A stretch of 64,000 nt of DNA, taken from Camellia lanceoleosa (Eukaryota; Streptophyta; Magnoliopsida; Ericales; Theaceae). Shown here piece after piece: positions 10,576-22,863 of the stretch. A program made the position numbers and the translations under genes. Each line of letters begins with the position of its first letter. The stretch's first letter is position 1. The stretch covers positions 7,547,273 to 7,611,272 of the forward strand of contig CM045767.1 in NCBI GenBank assembly GCA_025200525.1, read 5' to 3'. The notes under the pieces were generated by a model. That model did not search any database and was not told where the DNA came from. It saw only the letters and a program-made list of their open reading frames with translations.

Positions 10576-11797
10576 CGTTGCAAGAAATCAAACCAGCGTA
10601 GTTCAGGGGCAAAATGAGAAATGATACACAATTGTAATGAAATCATGCAAATGAGATATAATGTAACGAAATGATCAAACCACAAGCAGTGCAAAACCAC
10701 ACAAATACCATAAAGGGGTGGAGATGCAAAATCAGACTATGTTTTATATAGAAAAGAAGTGGGCACAGTCGAACGATGCCTAACACAGGCTAAGTGCCTA
10801 CATCCTCAATACTGGCCTCAGCGCAACATGGATGCTTACACATAATAGAACCATGTTTTAACGTGAAAAAAGGTGCGAGGACATGCAAAACTATGTTTTT
10901 CGTAGAAAGAGAACAAGCAATTGGATGGGATGATATAAGTAAGGAATGATCTGCTGGGAAAAGGTAATGATCCTAAATACTGAATGCAACAAGACAAAAT
11001 ACGATGCAATGGATGCAATGGATGCAGTGAATAAGGGGTGCAAGCCAAACTACGTCTTACCTAGAAAATGCATGGACACAAAACAAACCACGTCTAACAC
11101 AGAAAAGGTGCCGACACCCTCAATACTGGCCTCAGCGTAGCATGGGTACTTACATATGACAGAATCATGTTTCAACGAGGGAAAGGTATGAGCACATGCC
11201 AAACTAAGCTTAACTTGGAAAGGATGCAGGCGATAAAATGGATAATGTTGTACTGAATGCGATAGATAATGTAGTAGATGCATGTGATAAATGTAATAGG
11301 TAATAATGGATATGATGTAGTAGCTAGGAAGTGGTGCCTTACAAAGTACCTAGTAGGGGTAATTGGTGATGACTCAGCTCATGCTACTGGAGATCTTCCG
11401 CTTCTTCTTGGTTTCAAGACTTCTTCCTTCATCTTGCGCTTCCAAACCACAGGTGCAACTTTCCCTATTCTCCAACAGGGTGACAAACTAGGTTGGTTTA
11501 GTATCCAAAATTGAGGTGCATACAAGCTACCTCAACCTATGGGGCTGCCATACAAATTTCAAGCTGATGATATAACCCTGGGTATTTAAACCAGACTTTA
11601 GTCTCGAAAATCCCGAACCTTTGCGTTCTAGGCCTCCGTCATTCGAACTCTAGTTTTCACCATCTCAGTTGGTCTCCTAAGAACTCACTGCAAACACAGT
11701 TAGGTGGCTATACTAGACTGCTTGAAGCCATTGAGACATGACAAACACCAAAGGAATTGTGCCTTTAGAGGATTTAAAGTCTCCTAGACCCGTGAGT

Positions 11798-12256
11798 GCA
11801 CAAGACAGTGCAAGGTGAATGCACAAAATAGCGCGAACGGGATGCATAAAATAGTGCCAGTGAGGGGGCACAAGACAGTGTGATATAAGGTGCACAAAAT
11901 AGTACGAACGAGGTGTACAAGATAGTGCGAATGGGGATGCACAAGATAGCGCGATACAAAGGATGCGCAAGATAGCCCGATACAAGGGATGCGCAAGATA
12001 GCGCGATACAATAGAGTGCGCAAGATAGTGCGATACAAGGGTGCGCAAGATAGCGCGATGCACAAGATAGTGTGAACAAGGTGCACAAGATAGTGCGATT
12101 CACAAGATAGTACGAGCAAGGTGAAATGCACAAGATAGTACGAACAAGGCGCACAAGATAGTGTGAACAACATGCACAAGATAGTGCGATACAAAATGTA
12201 TGATTGTGCGATAGATGCACTGAGTGAGATTATTGTGTGATAGATGCACAGAATGA
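11798..12256. repeat. Minisatellite, GCACAAGATAGTGCGA core
   Basis: About 20 imperfect copies of a core near GCACAAGATAGTGCGA are spaced 18-30 bp apart with variable linkers (TACAAGGGT, ACAAGGT). On the minus strand, the coding sense of the element, all three frames stay open through most of the array. That explains the three long overlapping frames between 11713 and 12392; none resembles a known protein. The array sits between gag and the 3' end, where a normal Tat element would carry pol. Confidence 0.9.
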
Positions 12257-12918
12257 TTGTGTGATAAATGCACAGTGTGAACAGGTTTATAAAGCAATAC
12301 ATTGACAATGCATGTTCCATGCAAGATAGACAACCGATGTATGAGGTTAATTTGAAAGCATGCTCTATGCAAGAAGCATGAAACAAGAGCATATTCTATG
12401 CAAAATTTGAAAGCATATTCTATGCATGAATCATAAACGATGCAAGGCACGCATGCAACATAAGTATATGTGAAAATGCACATCCTATGCAACATAAGAG
12501 AACATGTAATTTTGATAGAACGATAGATTGAACAAAAGATGTTGTTCGGCAACAACCTCCGATTTACTCCTCGGAGACTTTGTAACATGCTCAAAAAGGA
12601 TATATCCTGTTCATATTGGCAAGGGGAAACATCTGCAAGCTGCTTTGATCGCCATTCTGACCTGAAGCGGGCTTTAACTCGGGGTCGAGGTACACTCATA
12701 CTCCAGAGAAATGGTGAGGCCTGAGAAGGTGCACCTGGAATGCAGTCTTTGAATTTGCTGAAGTTGGAAACACACTAAGATGCTCTAAATTTTCCCTATT
12801 TTTGCTTTGTAGTCCGAAACCCATGGAGCTTCAGATAGGTCCGTGTTCTATTGCTCTCTTTCGATCGGGGTTGGTCCCTGCAGTTTATGAGAGAAAGAAT
12901 CATATTTTGTACACCATG

Positions 12919-13515
12919 TTAGGAATGACATAGCACTTTGAGCACAAAATGATTTATTTTTGAAATTGAAATTGAAATGAGTTCTAGGCACCCTTTTTCT
13001 CGCAGCATTTTCAAAGCTTGAGAGAGATTCATGAAAAGAGGATGGAAAGTTCGGGCTTGGGGCCGTGTTGAAGTGGTTGGTCTTTGGCTATTATCAGGAA
13101 AAGGGTTTTTGATAGGCATGGTGGCAGTGTTTATTTCTAAGCATTTCACAGTTGTGCTATCACTGGTAGTAGCATTGGAATTGCAAACAACATTCTCCTT
13201 CATAAGCTCATTACCTTCCACAATGAGCCCTTGTTTGATGGCATCCTTGATTTGAACCCCAATTTCAAAGAGGTCCGTGAAGTTGAATATCGTTTTTTGC
13301 AATATCTCGGCTTGCCTAGCCATGTCTTACTGCAGTGAATCTACTGATTGTTGAAGATGAATCAGTAAATCCTCTAGATTTGTCGGAGGCTGAGCCATGA
13401 TAGAGGTAGATGGTCGTGCTCTGAACAGAGGTGATCTGGCTGGTAAATGCCGGAATAGTGGAACCGGTGAGCCTTGTCTGGTTCTTCTTTTCCTTGCCAC
13501 TGGCGAAGGAGACAC
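12919..13515 (-). pseudogene. gag: Degenerate gag of element D
   Basis: The minus-strand frame has a proline/arginine-rich start with an internal MAQPPTNLEDLLIHL segment, then one TAA stop (13327-13329), then continues in frame (MARQAEILQKTIFNFTDLFE...). Toward the C terminus ARTFHPLFMNLSQALKMLRE matches the motif RTFTPLYMSLTSALKVLMER in the plus-strand element at 38736-38795. That segment is characteristic of the C-terminal part of Gag in plant Tat-lineage elements. The core retrotransposon-gag fold and the CCHC-type region are missing, and the frame ends 134 residues after the stop. The relic is about 198 codons, much shorter than a full Gag. It would have contributed the capsid, if expressed, but is broken. 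Confidence 0.75.
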
Positions 13516-14262
13516 TGGTTGCCTTTAAACTAAATTTCTGTCCTAACGAAGTCTATTGACACAACTCCAGAGTACATGGGGGATATCAGAACCTTTTGAA
13601 GCTATGGTTCTAGGACTACCTTGCAAAAGAGAAAACAGACAGCACCTCAGCCCAATTTCACTAGAACGAATGTGATCACAACTGAATGATTGTACTCTCT
13701 ATACTGAATTCTACCCCAAAATAGATACCAACTTGCAACTGATATGCACATTCCTGTACAATTTCACTGTAAAGAACATACCAATTAAGTGAGAGCCAAA
13801 ACACCCTTATAAGGGAGTAAGGTTACCATGTCCTAGTTTCGTCAGGAACTAGGGTTCACTATTCAAACAAAGCGGTTTTCACTAAATTCTGCATTTTGGT
13901 AAGCATCCTGTTCTAGTTTGGAACAATCTCTATGGCTTTACTATATGCAATTAGGCCAAATGGTCAAAAGGGGGTACCTCAGCAAGACTACCTAATATAG
14001 CTCTCACACCTAACATTGAGAAGTGAAAGGAGGATCAACCGGTACAACGGTAGTCCAGATCCAAGGGTTGTGTTCCCATCATGGCAGAGCCTGTGACCGG
14101 TTAGCCTTTTGGCAAGCTTTTAGGCAAGCCTCCGGCAAACCGTCCAGAAATAGCAGATAGCAGACATAGTGACTTAAACGCGCCAATGCTAATGCAATGC
14201 AAAGAAACATTTAAGTGTAGATAAAATTTCACATCATGAATTTCAAGTCAAGTTCTCTAAAG

Positions 14263-14280
14263 TCCCCAGCAGAGTCGCCA
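14263..14280 (-). other. Primer binding site of element D (tRNA-Arg type)
   Basis: The plus strand reads TCCCCAGCAGAGTCGCCA, identical to a tRNA 3' terminus including CCA, so the minus-strand RNA would pair with it over 18 nt. A GTTTC spacer (complement at 14281-14285) separates it from the LTR end. The plus-strand element at 36884 has the same PBS and spacer. Confidence 0.92.
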
Positions 14281-15845
14281 GAAACTATAGCTCGACTTTT
14301 TCGTGCCCCCTTTTGGAAGACGAATAGCCCTACAGTATCAGACTCCCACGGTTCTAAATATGATCTCACAAGTGCAATGTGAAATAGATAAACACTAAAG
14401 AGTGTCAATTCGACAAATCTTTTGGAAAATCAATTTTGAATTAAATTGCCAAATATGGACTGCTATGCCAAATACAAAGTCGCCACCTAAATATTTTGGA
14501 AAATTTAGAAAACCCATGACTCGTGCCAAAGGCCACATATCCATCATCACCAAGATTGTCTCAGTTCGAGAACTTAGGTACGAAAGGGAAGGTCATGAAT
14601 TGAGCACCCCTGCTCGTCCGATCAATGATCAGCCTCTACTAATCACAATATGAATCGTATTTACATTATATGCTTTTGTTCTAGTTTATTAGGCTAGCAT
14701 TACTATGTGATGCGCACACACACAAGTATAGACTATCTTGCAAGAATTGGAACACTTAATTCATTTTTGTTTGCAAAATTGTTTTGAATATGTACCACTT
14801 AAAAAAGTGATCGCATATGAACATTACTCAAATCATTCCAATTCAAGAGAATAGCCTTCATCCACAGGCATTTAAGCAATTACTGTAATGACCCCAAAAT
14901 GCGTATAAGAAATCACTTTTATTTACCTATGAGATGATGTGGTTTAATTTAATTATATCTATTAGAATTGAAGCATTATCAGTTGAGTTACGGACTTAAA
15001 ATGGAAATTACCGACCTTTATGGGTTCAAAAATCAAAATTTAGTACTTGGATATGTTAATGGGAATTTTTGGAATTATTTGGGAAAATTAATTTGAAATC
15101 TAATTTGTCTGATTCGTTACTGGACGTTTGGGTGGTTAACTTTATACTGCAAATCGAAGGCCCTAGAGGCTTCAGAAACCAGAACAGGGGACATATTTAT
15201 GCTCAACACAATTTTTATAGTCATCTGGGACGTTTAATTGAAATTTGATTTTTCGCGATTCGTAAGGGCGTGTTTGGCTATTCCTATTGTTAAAAGCTTA
15301 GGTGTTGGTTATATGTATATATGGTTATGCTATGTGAGTGGTGAACTTATCATTTGGAAGTCAAATAAAACATTTTGGGGAGAGAGAAGAGAACCGTGAG
15401 AGAGAGGGAGGGAAGAAGAGGCAAGCTTCTCTAATCAACACTCATGGGGTTTTGAAGATGCATGAAGAGGGTTGAAGAAAGAAAAAGAAGATCATCCATG
15501 GGAAGCTTGGGAGAAATTGAAGAAAGCTAAGAGAAAGACAAGGATGGAACTAACGTATGATCATCTATCTTGAATCCTTAGGTTTAAAGCATCAATTACA
15601 TGAAATCAAGGATTGATATGGAAGATGTGAGCTTTGAACCCCAACCATGGCTATTTGGTGCTCGTGTTCTTGTGTTTGGGAATTGAATAATATTTTAAGG
15701 TTATGATGTTTGATGGAGATTAAATATATGAAATTGGTCATGTATTAAAGGGTTTTGGGCTTTGATTTACATGTAATTAAGGTTTGATTTTGAAAATAAG
15801 AAGTCCCAAATTTTCAGCCATTTTTCGGACTGCAAACTATCCAGG

Positions 15846-15880
15846 CCGCACGTGCGGCACTGTTCACCCGCACGTGCGGG
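15846..15880. repeat. Two perfect palindromes with a G-box core in LTR E
   Basis: CCGCACGTGCGG (15846-15857) and CCCGCACGTGCGGG (15867-15880) are both perfect and both centred on CACGTG, the plant G-box core. They stand 9 bp apart in AT-rich DNA. In the post-gap copy (54117-54152) both are damaged. Confidence 0.8.
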
Positions 15881-17639
15881 GACAGCTCTGTCCAGCCAAC
15901 TTCGAATAGGCACATCTTTTGCATCCGGACTCCGTTTTGAGTGATTCTTGAGCCTAAAATCAATCCCCGGAAGTCTAGTTTCCAATGGCAGTGGTTTCAC
16001 TCCCAAATTCGAAATACAGAAATAGTTATGTCCAAATTAGTGACGACTGGTCACTTTCTGTCAACCGATTTTGCCCATTTTCTTCACTTAAACCATTTCC
16101 CATCAATTCCTCCTATTTTCTAAGATATGGATTACACCTTATTAAAGCATAATGAGTGGTACCACCATGACTAATTGATCAAGTGATCAAAGAGAATAAG
16201 TAAAGGATCGAGTATAACCTCATATTATGTGTTGTGCATTGTAATTGTAGATCGAGACGAGGACATTGTACCATTACCACCGGGAACCGATCACTGTGAG
16301 TAGTAGTACGGTAGTTGTATGTTCAAATATCGTTATTAATTCTTATTAATTCTTATTGTGATACTACATTCCTTGCAAGTAATTATGTTAACAATAGATT
16401 GAGTTGGAAGAAGCATTATTGTGCAGTACACTCTAACATCTTGTTCTCTGCAAGTTAGCTATAGTGACTCTTGACGAATAAAGGGAACGTATAAGCACTA
16501 TGGAACCATGGTATTCACGCATCTCTGAACTAATCCCGTCTGTAAATGTGCTTACCTCTCCCTATTAATTATCGGGAATGTTCTGTTAAATTTACGTTGA
16601 TTATGTTAACGCATGTGAATGACGTAATAGTGACCGTTAATACTTTGTACTTACATGTCAACTATGTTAATATATATACGAACGATTAAATGAAGGTGTA
16701 TGCTATGGATTACAAGATCAAGTGAGCCATACAATCTCTTAACGAATAACGAGAAATTATGTTCATTCTTGAAGAATCAGAGTAATGGAAAAGCTATGTG
16801 TAACCATGTGAATTAGAAGTTATTGGTTTTTGGTTATGGTTATGTTACATATGAATTGCAGTTGTTCAGACTCTACAATATAAGTGCAAGGTTCATATTG
16901 TAGTGTGACCCTCATGGGAATGTGAATTATTTTCTTTTAGTAAGCCTACGATAATAAAATAATATGACAAGAAATGCTTTATTTGACATGTTACGTTGTG
17001 AATCACTGAATGATTGTCCATCTATATAATTATATTCAAGGCATCCCTTGCACAAGTTCTCGGTATAGGGGAATTCCTTTATGTGGACTAACAAGAGTGC
17101 TTATTACCAGAGACAAGCAAGTAAGAATTCTGATTTCTGTTTACAATTCAAGCTTAATGCATATATCTGAATTTATTTCCGTTATAGTATGACATGGTAT
17201 GTATGGTTTGGTCTATAAGACCCATATGAACTTGAAGTTATTTTGTTGTGTTACATATGAACTGATATTCAGAATCTATGGCACCAACGCAAAGATTTAA
17301 CATCATTATGTGACCCACATGAGAATGAGAATTATTCTCCCTTTGTTAAGTGAACGATAATGACAAGATATGACAAAAAATACTCCTTATTGATGTACCA
17401 TGTAGAATTAAGTATGAATTCTGATTTTGTTTGTGATTCAAGCTTAATGACTATGCATGACTTTGTTTCCATTTATATATGACATGATATGTGTGGTTTG
17501 GTCTGTAAAACCTATGAATTACCGGTATGGAGCAAAGTGCTGTACGGAACTAAGTGCTGCAATGCGAGTCACTTCGAGAATCCGTACGAACCACCTCTTG
17601 AGTCCATACATATGTGAACTAGGCTGAAAGCCGATATGA

Positions 17640-17945
17640 AAGTTATGAGGCCTATGGCCGTTATGTGAAAGATACAATATGTCAAATTATGAAAGATATA
17701 ATTTGTGAAGATATGAAAGGCATAACCTTGTGAATTTGTGAACTTATGAGGCCGAGGGCCAACTTGTGAATTATGAAATTATGAGGCCGAGGGCCAACTT
17801 GTGAAGTATGAATCTGTAACTTGTGAAACTATGAATTTCAAAGGCCGAGGGCCCATTTGTGAAGTTGTGCAACTAAGTTAAGCCAAGGGCTAATTTGTGA
17901 ATATGTGAACCCGTCAGGCCAAGGGCCAATCTGTGAAGTTATGAA
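17640..17945 (+). repeat. Imperfect tandem words (GGCCGAGGGCCAACTTGTGAA)
   Basis: A word near GGCCGAGGGCCAACTTGTGA recurs six or more times, separated by AT-rich linkers of the type 'tatgaaattatga'. It lies within LTR E. Confidence 0.7.
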
Positions 17946-18316
17946 CCGACAAGACAATTCTGAAATGTGTACGGAATCAGACTAACCACAGGATTTTTGC
18001 GTTACTTATGTAATTAGATGAATGTGTACATTGTGAATAAGTTAAGTTAATCTTTAAATTGTTTATGTACTACTGTTCACTGAGCTTGACTCACTTTGTG
18101 TTATGTCTGTTTCTGTAGGCACTCCACATGGAGGTCAGTTTTAACCCATGGCATCCGTGCCTCTCTTGTCAACCTCAGGGTGTCCAGGCACTTAAGTGAA
18201 GGCAGCTCATTTTGCTAAGTTTTTGATTTTACACTATGATTGTCTGTTTAAGGTTGATGTATATATAATTCCTTTGCCTGTGCATGTTGTTTTACGCCCA
18301 ATTCTAAGGGCTGGGT

Positions 18317-18333
18317 CTATATATATATATATA
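18317..18333. repeat. (TA)n microsatellite
   Basis: An uninterrupted TA run in LTR E; it has the same length in the post-gap copy. Confidence 0.85.
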
Positions 18334-21300
18334 TGTACATAGCTAATTCTCTTATGCACGTCACTGTATGTTTATTTGCTTTATGTTCTGTCTGTGATCC
18401 TAGCATGATAGTGGTCGCTCAATGGATGCAGTTCTTTTATTTATGTTAATTTATATTGGTAAATGCTTCCGTTTAGGCCCCATATGATATCTATACCAGG
18501 TTATGCGTCCGTTTCTGCGTAGGTCATGCCCAAACTTTTAGGGGCAAATTTGGGGCGTGACAATTTGCCTCATGGCAAGCATGCTAAACATGACAACATC
18601 ACACTCATGTAATATGCTAAAACACAAAAATGCTCACCTAATACTCTGAGGCAAGCCAAAAGAAAAGAGTTAGAAAAATGCATGATCCTAAATATGCACT
18701 ATGACTAATGCAATAAATGCGATATGCAACTAATAAGCTCGGCTACTAATACGGCATATGAATCAATTAAATAGCATGCGGTCTAAGTATGTATTCAAAG
18801 AAGTATTTAAACTAACAATGCAAGTTAGAATGATGAACCGAGCCCCGGTGCATGTAATACAAATGGATGCAAACATGAAGCATGCTAAACAAAACGTGAT
18901 GCTTTAATCTAACCATCGTAAGTAGTTAAATAAAAGGGAGAAAGACGTGGGGTTGGAAGACATACACATTATTACGTTGCGCTCTCACGAAGGAGAGTCC
19001 AAATAAACTAACTACCTAGCTAACTAATTAAAGCTAAGCTAATTAAGCTAACTATTACAAAATGAAATGAATTTAGCTAGACTACTTAACTAATTATTAC
19101 AACAACAAATGAATTAACTACTTTAGTTAACTAAAATAATTATAAGATAAAATCGAACAACTAGTTTACTAACTAATTAATTACAACACTTTACAAAATT
19201 CACTAGCTACAACTAATTAATTACAACAAATATCTAAACGAAATATTTAAACTTAAACATGCTCGGTATGCGGGGAATGCTCATGCACTTGCTCAGTTGC
19301 CACTCGAAAAGGCCACTGTTTTGTTTCTAGAAAGTCTCTGTTGCACAATAGAACACTTACACCTTTGCCACTTCCAAAATAACTCTGCTCTGCTAAAAAA
19401 ACACACTGCTGAATTTTGCATCAATGGCCGGCTAGCCAGGAGTAAGGGCTTCCCGGCCACTAGTGATAGTTGATCGGCCATCAAAGGTGGCCTGCCGGCC
19501 ACTGCTGCACAGTTCATCTCGCTACAACAGAGAACAAACAGAGCATGCACAAGGTATTCTCAAGGGTTGTATGCACAACTTACCCCTCATTTTCATGAAC
19601 AAATGAAAGGAGTAGTGAACTTGGTCCACAAACCATCAACTCAAGAAATTTCATTGCATGATGGCTCATGAATCAAAATGTGCAATTTCAATAAATGCAA
19701 CAAAATAAGACTCAAACCTTCTCCCTTTCATGAATTGATCAGGGGAAGTGATGACCTTAGAGACTTGAATCATTTCATCACTAGTAAGTATGAAATGGCC
19801 CAAGTTTCCATGTGTTCAGCTAACGTCCGATTGAACATAGCACTTTTTATTATCTTGCAGCTTTTTTAGCCCCATTTTATTACTCCATTTTAGATTACCA
19901 TCCATTCTTTAATTCATTGAGTCCAATGGTGAGCTTAAGTCCTCTAATGGAAAGAGGGTTCAAACCAAGTGTTGTCTTAGGCAAAAAAGAGACATCATAC
20001 CGTTGCTAATCAACGCCAAAGGGATTAAACCATTAAGCATGATATCTCAATCTTATGCTTAAACAAACAAGTAGTTTGAACCACTTTTAAAGCAAAACAA
20101 GAGCCAAGAAAGGATGGAGGTTGCAGAGGTGATTAAGAGTGATCACAAGTATGGAAAGCCATAAATAAATGCAATCAACTCAAAATGAGATGGTGTCTAA
20201 ATACTAGAACACCAAACTCATGAGGACAATTACACTATAAACATGCAAAACAAAGCTCAAATGCAACTATCAACCAAAAATAGTGCTAAAATAGTCAAAA
20301 AAACAATCGTAAGACATGCTGGAATTGTGAAAAAAATAGCTAGATTAATAAACTAAAACATAGCACAAGCTAGGCTAGTGAGCAAGACACAAGGAGGGGA
20401 GGCTAACCTCTCCAAATTTGGACTTCAAAACATGATTTTGGCCACTAAAATAACTCTGAAAAACAATGTTTAAAAGCTCAAAAATAGATAGTAAAAGGAT
20501 GTGAAACACAAGGGAAAAGGCCTTCAAAACAAGGTGCAAATAAGGGTGGATCCCCCCTCACCCTTTAATTGACTTAAAACCCAAGCCAAATTTCAAAAAT
20601 ACAGAGTTTTTACAGCCCAAAAAATAGTGGGAAAAGATAGAAAACAAGTGGTGTAGGGATGGTGCAAAAGAAAGAGAACATATACCTCTTGGAGATGAAT
20701 GAACCCTTAAGTCATAAACCACTAATTTCACACTCTTAAGTGCTTCAAGAGCTCAAATTCAAGCTCAAATCATCTCAGCAAGAAGCTCTCTAGGTTTGGT
20801 TTAGAGTGTTTAAGAAAAGGCTATGCAAGTAGAAAGGGAGAGAGAGAATTGTAGAGAGAGAGGAATTTTCCAAAATTATTTCCTCACTCCTAAATGTTTC
20901 TGTAACGCCCTCAAAATATTATACAAATCAACAATTCATAAGGTCTAGAGATATAATAGAAATGTTATATTTTCATTCATTAGAGTTAATATTACAAAAG
21001 ATATCACATGCATTACACTTTCATAAATATCCATCTTGAAACCATAGCATGTAACTCTAGTTTAGAACAACAAAATAAATGCCCTAAGGGCTTACATTTT
21101 TCCAAGTAATCAATTGGTTATAACAAAAGAGAGAGCCAGAAGCTCTTTACAATTAAAGCCCTAGCTTAAAAAAAGACATATAAACACACACAAAAAAAAA
21201 AAAAAAATCACAAAAGTAGAGCCTTTAGCTTCTAAGCCTCCCAAGCTATGTCCTTAGAGGTGGCATATCACCTGTACCTGAAAATAGTTTCCCAAGTAGG

Positions 21301-22550
21301 GTGAACCAAAGCCTAGTAGAGATATGCTAAACCATACATGAGAATTAACTAAAATATGAGCATCGGATAAATGTGCAACATTCTTAACCAACACATATTC
21401 TTTTCAAGGTCATTCAATATAGATAACCAATATCTCGATCCATTTCCATTCTACCATTTCGGGTAAATCAATTAGCCAAATTCATTGTTATCAAGCAACC
21501 AATATAAGACTACAACTTAATGGTTCACAATTCAATACATTCATCAAATCCAACACTTCTATTTCTTGCCAATTTACGGAAACACGTCCGAGGGAACCAG
21601 CACCCATAAATATATAAGATTTCGGGACTTTCACCCTAGACACTCCGACCAACTTAATTATCAATGGAGTCCATCCCCTATCTCCTCCCACACAATGGAG
21701 TACATCCCCTATCTCCTCCCAAACAATGATACATATACAATGTATTTAAACACTTTGTCATATACAATGACTAATCAAATCACATATTCAACAATTTAAT
21801 CAACCCGTCATATTCAATGACATAACTCATATGACTAGTTTCAATTTACCTAGTTCTCATGCAATTTCTACAATAATCATAGCTATCTTTCACCGATAGC
21901 CCAAAGTAGATATATTTAAACAGATAAATAAATCTATAAACATATAATTTATCAAATTCCATAGGTGTGTGATTTCTACACAATTCAATCACATTTTCCC
22001 CCAATTTCATGATTCCCAAACCAATTTCATAATTTACATAAATAGTTATTCCAACTCAACTTAGGGCAAAATTTCCCCCTTTCCCAAAATATCAACCCAT
22101 AGGTCTAAATCTCACCATTTCAACAATAAAGAACCTTATACATAAACCCTCAAGGTTACTTTGTAAACCAACATGAAAACCCCCTTTTAGTGTAGAGCCC
22201 AAACCTTAACTTTTACCAAAATTTTCCCAAGTCCCACCATTTATGCAAAATGACAAATATCTAGGTTAAAACCCATATTAAAGAGTAGAATATCCCTACC
22301 TCAAGCTTAGATGAGAGAGAAGAGAGAAAGCTCAAAAATCGGTAGTACAAAAACCACGCTTTTGCTCGATCAAAACGAAACCCTTGACAAGCACTACACT
22401 TTATCACAAAGGAGCAAGGTGAAATGATTACTCTAGGTGAGTAGACCTGGAGATTTAAGTGAAAAAATTCGAGTTTTATAGAGAGAAGAGAGAAATCACG
22501 GTTTAAAAGGTAAAAAGGGAAGGAAAATCATGAGAGAATAAAGGTTTGGG

Positions 22551-22560
22551 CCTATTTATA
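22551..22560 (-). promoter_or_regulatory. TATA box of LTR B
   Basis: The minus strand reads TATAAATAGG, followed by a pyrimidine-rich leader with CCGTGATTTCTCTC. It is the best TATA match in the window. Confidence 0.75.
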
Positions 22561-22674
22561 GTAGTGAGGAAAAGTCCTAAGGTCAAATAAAATAATAGGC
22601 CCCAAAACCCCTTAGATAGGGCCCATTCGACCTCAAAAACTGAAAAAAACGCCAGGGGTCGACCTTTAGACAGG

Positions 22675-22863
22675 AAGGGTCGACCCTTATCTTCCAAAGA
22701 ACCAACACACGCATATAAGAGGGTCAACCTCTCCCACCGGTGTCTACCCTATCTTCCAAAGACTAACACACAGACATAAGAGGGTCGCCTCTCCCACCGT
22801 GTCTACCCTATTTTCCAAAGAACACTCCCCAAAACTTCACCAACAAGTAAGGGTCGACCCTTA
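22675..22863. repeat. Palindrome cluster of LTR B (GGGTCGACCC words)
   Basis: AAGGGTCGACCCTT at 22675-22688 and TAAGGGTCGACCCTTA at 22848-22863 are perfect palindromes; degenerate half-copies (GGGTCAACCTC, GGGTCGCC) lie between them. The cluster begins about 115 bp upstream of the TATA box. The post-gap copy (60890-61105) has additional bases such as CCCAGTCTGGTG that appear to have been lost here. Confidence 0.85.

Larger units (their letters stand above)
14884..18562 (+). mobile_element. LTR E: solo-LTR-like insertion, Tekay-like
   Basis: Begins TGTAATGACCCCAAAAT and ends ATTTGGGGCGTGACA (3679 bp). The flanks ATTAC (14879-14883) and ATTTG (18563-18567) are each one change from the empty site ATTAG preserved in the 3' LTR near 7068-7072. 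TG/CA termini and the absence of an internal domain suggest a solo LTR. The strand is inferred from a TATATATGG-like box near 15316, a GA-rich leader, and repeated 'gaggccgagggcc' words that resemble plant Tekay-type LTRs; it is less certain than the boundaries. No protein is encoded. Confidence 0.75.

Noticed and set aside
11713..12699. Four overlapping minus-strand frames of 116-202 codons
   Set aside because: They arise because the minisatellite units lack stop codons in all three frames; the translated repeats (YRAILC-type) resemble no known protein.
14263..14280. Possible tRNA gene
   Set aside because: Only the 18-nt tRNA 3' end is matched and it abuts an LTR, so it is a primer binding site, not a tRNA.
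17640..17945. CRISPR-like spaced repeats in LTR E
   Set aside because: Repeats are imperfect, spacers are similar AT-rich linkers, and the setting is a plant retroelement.
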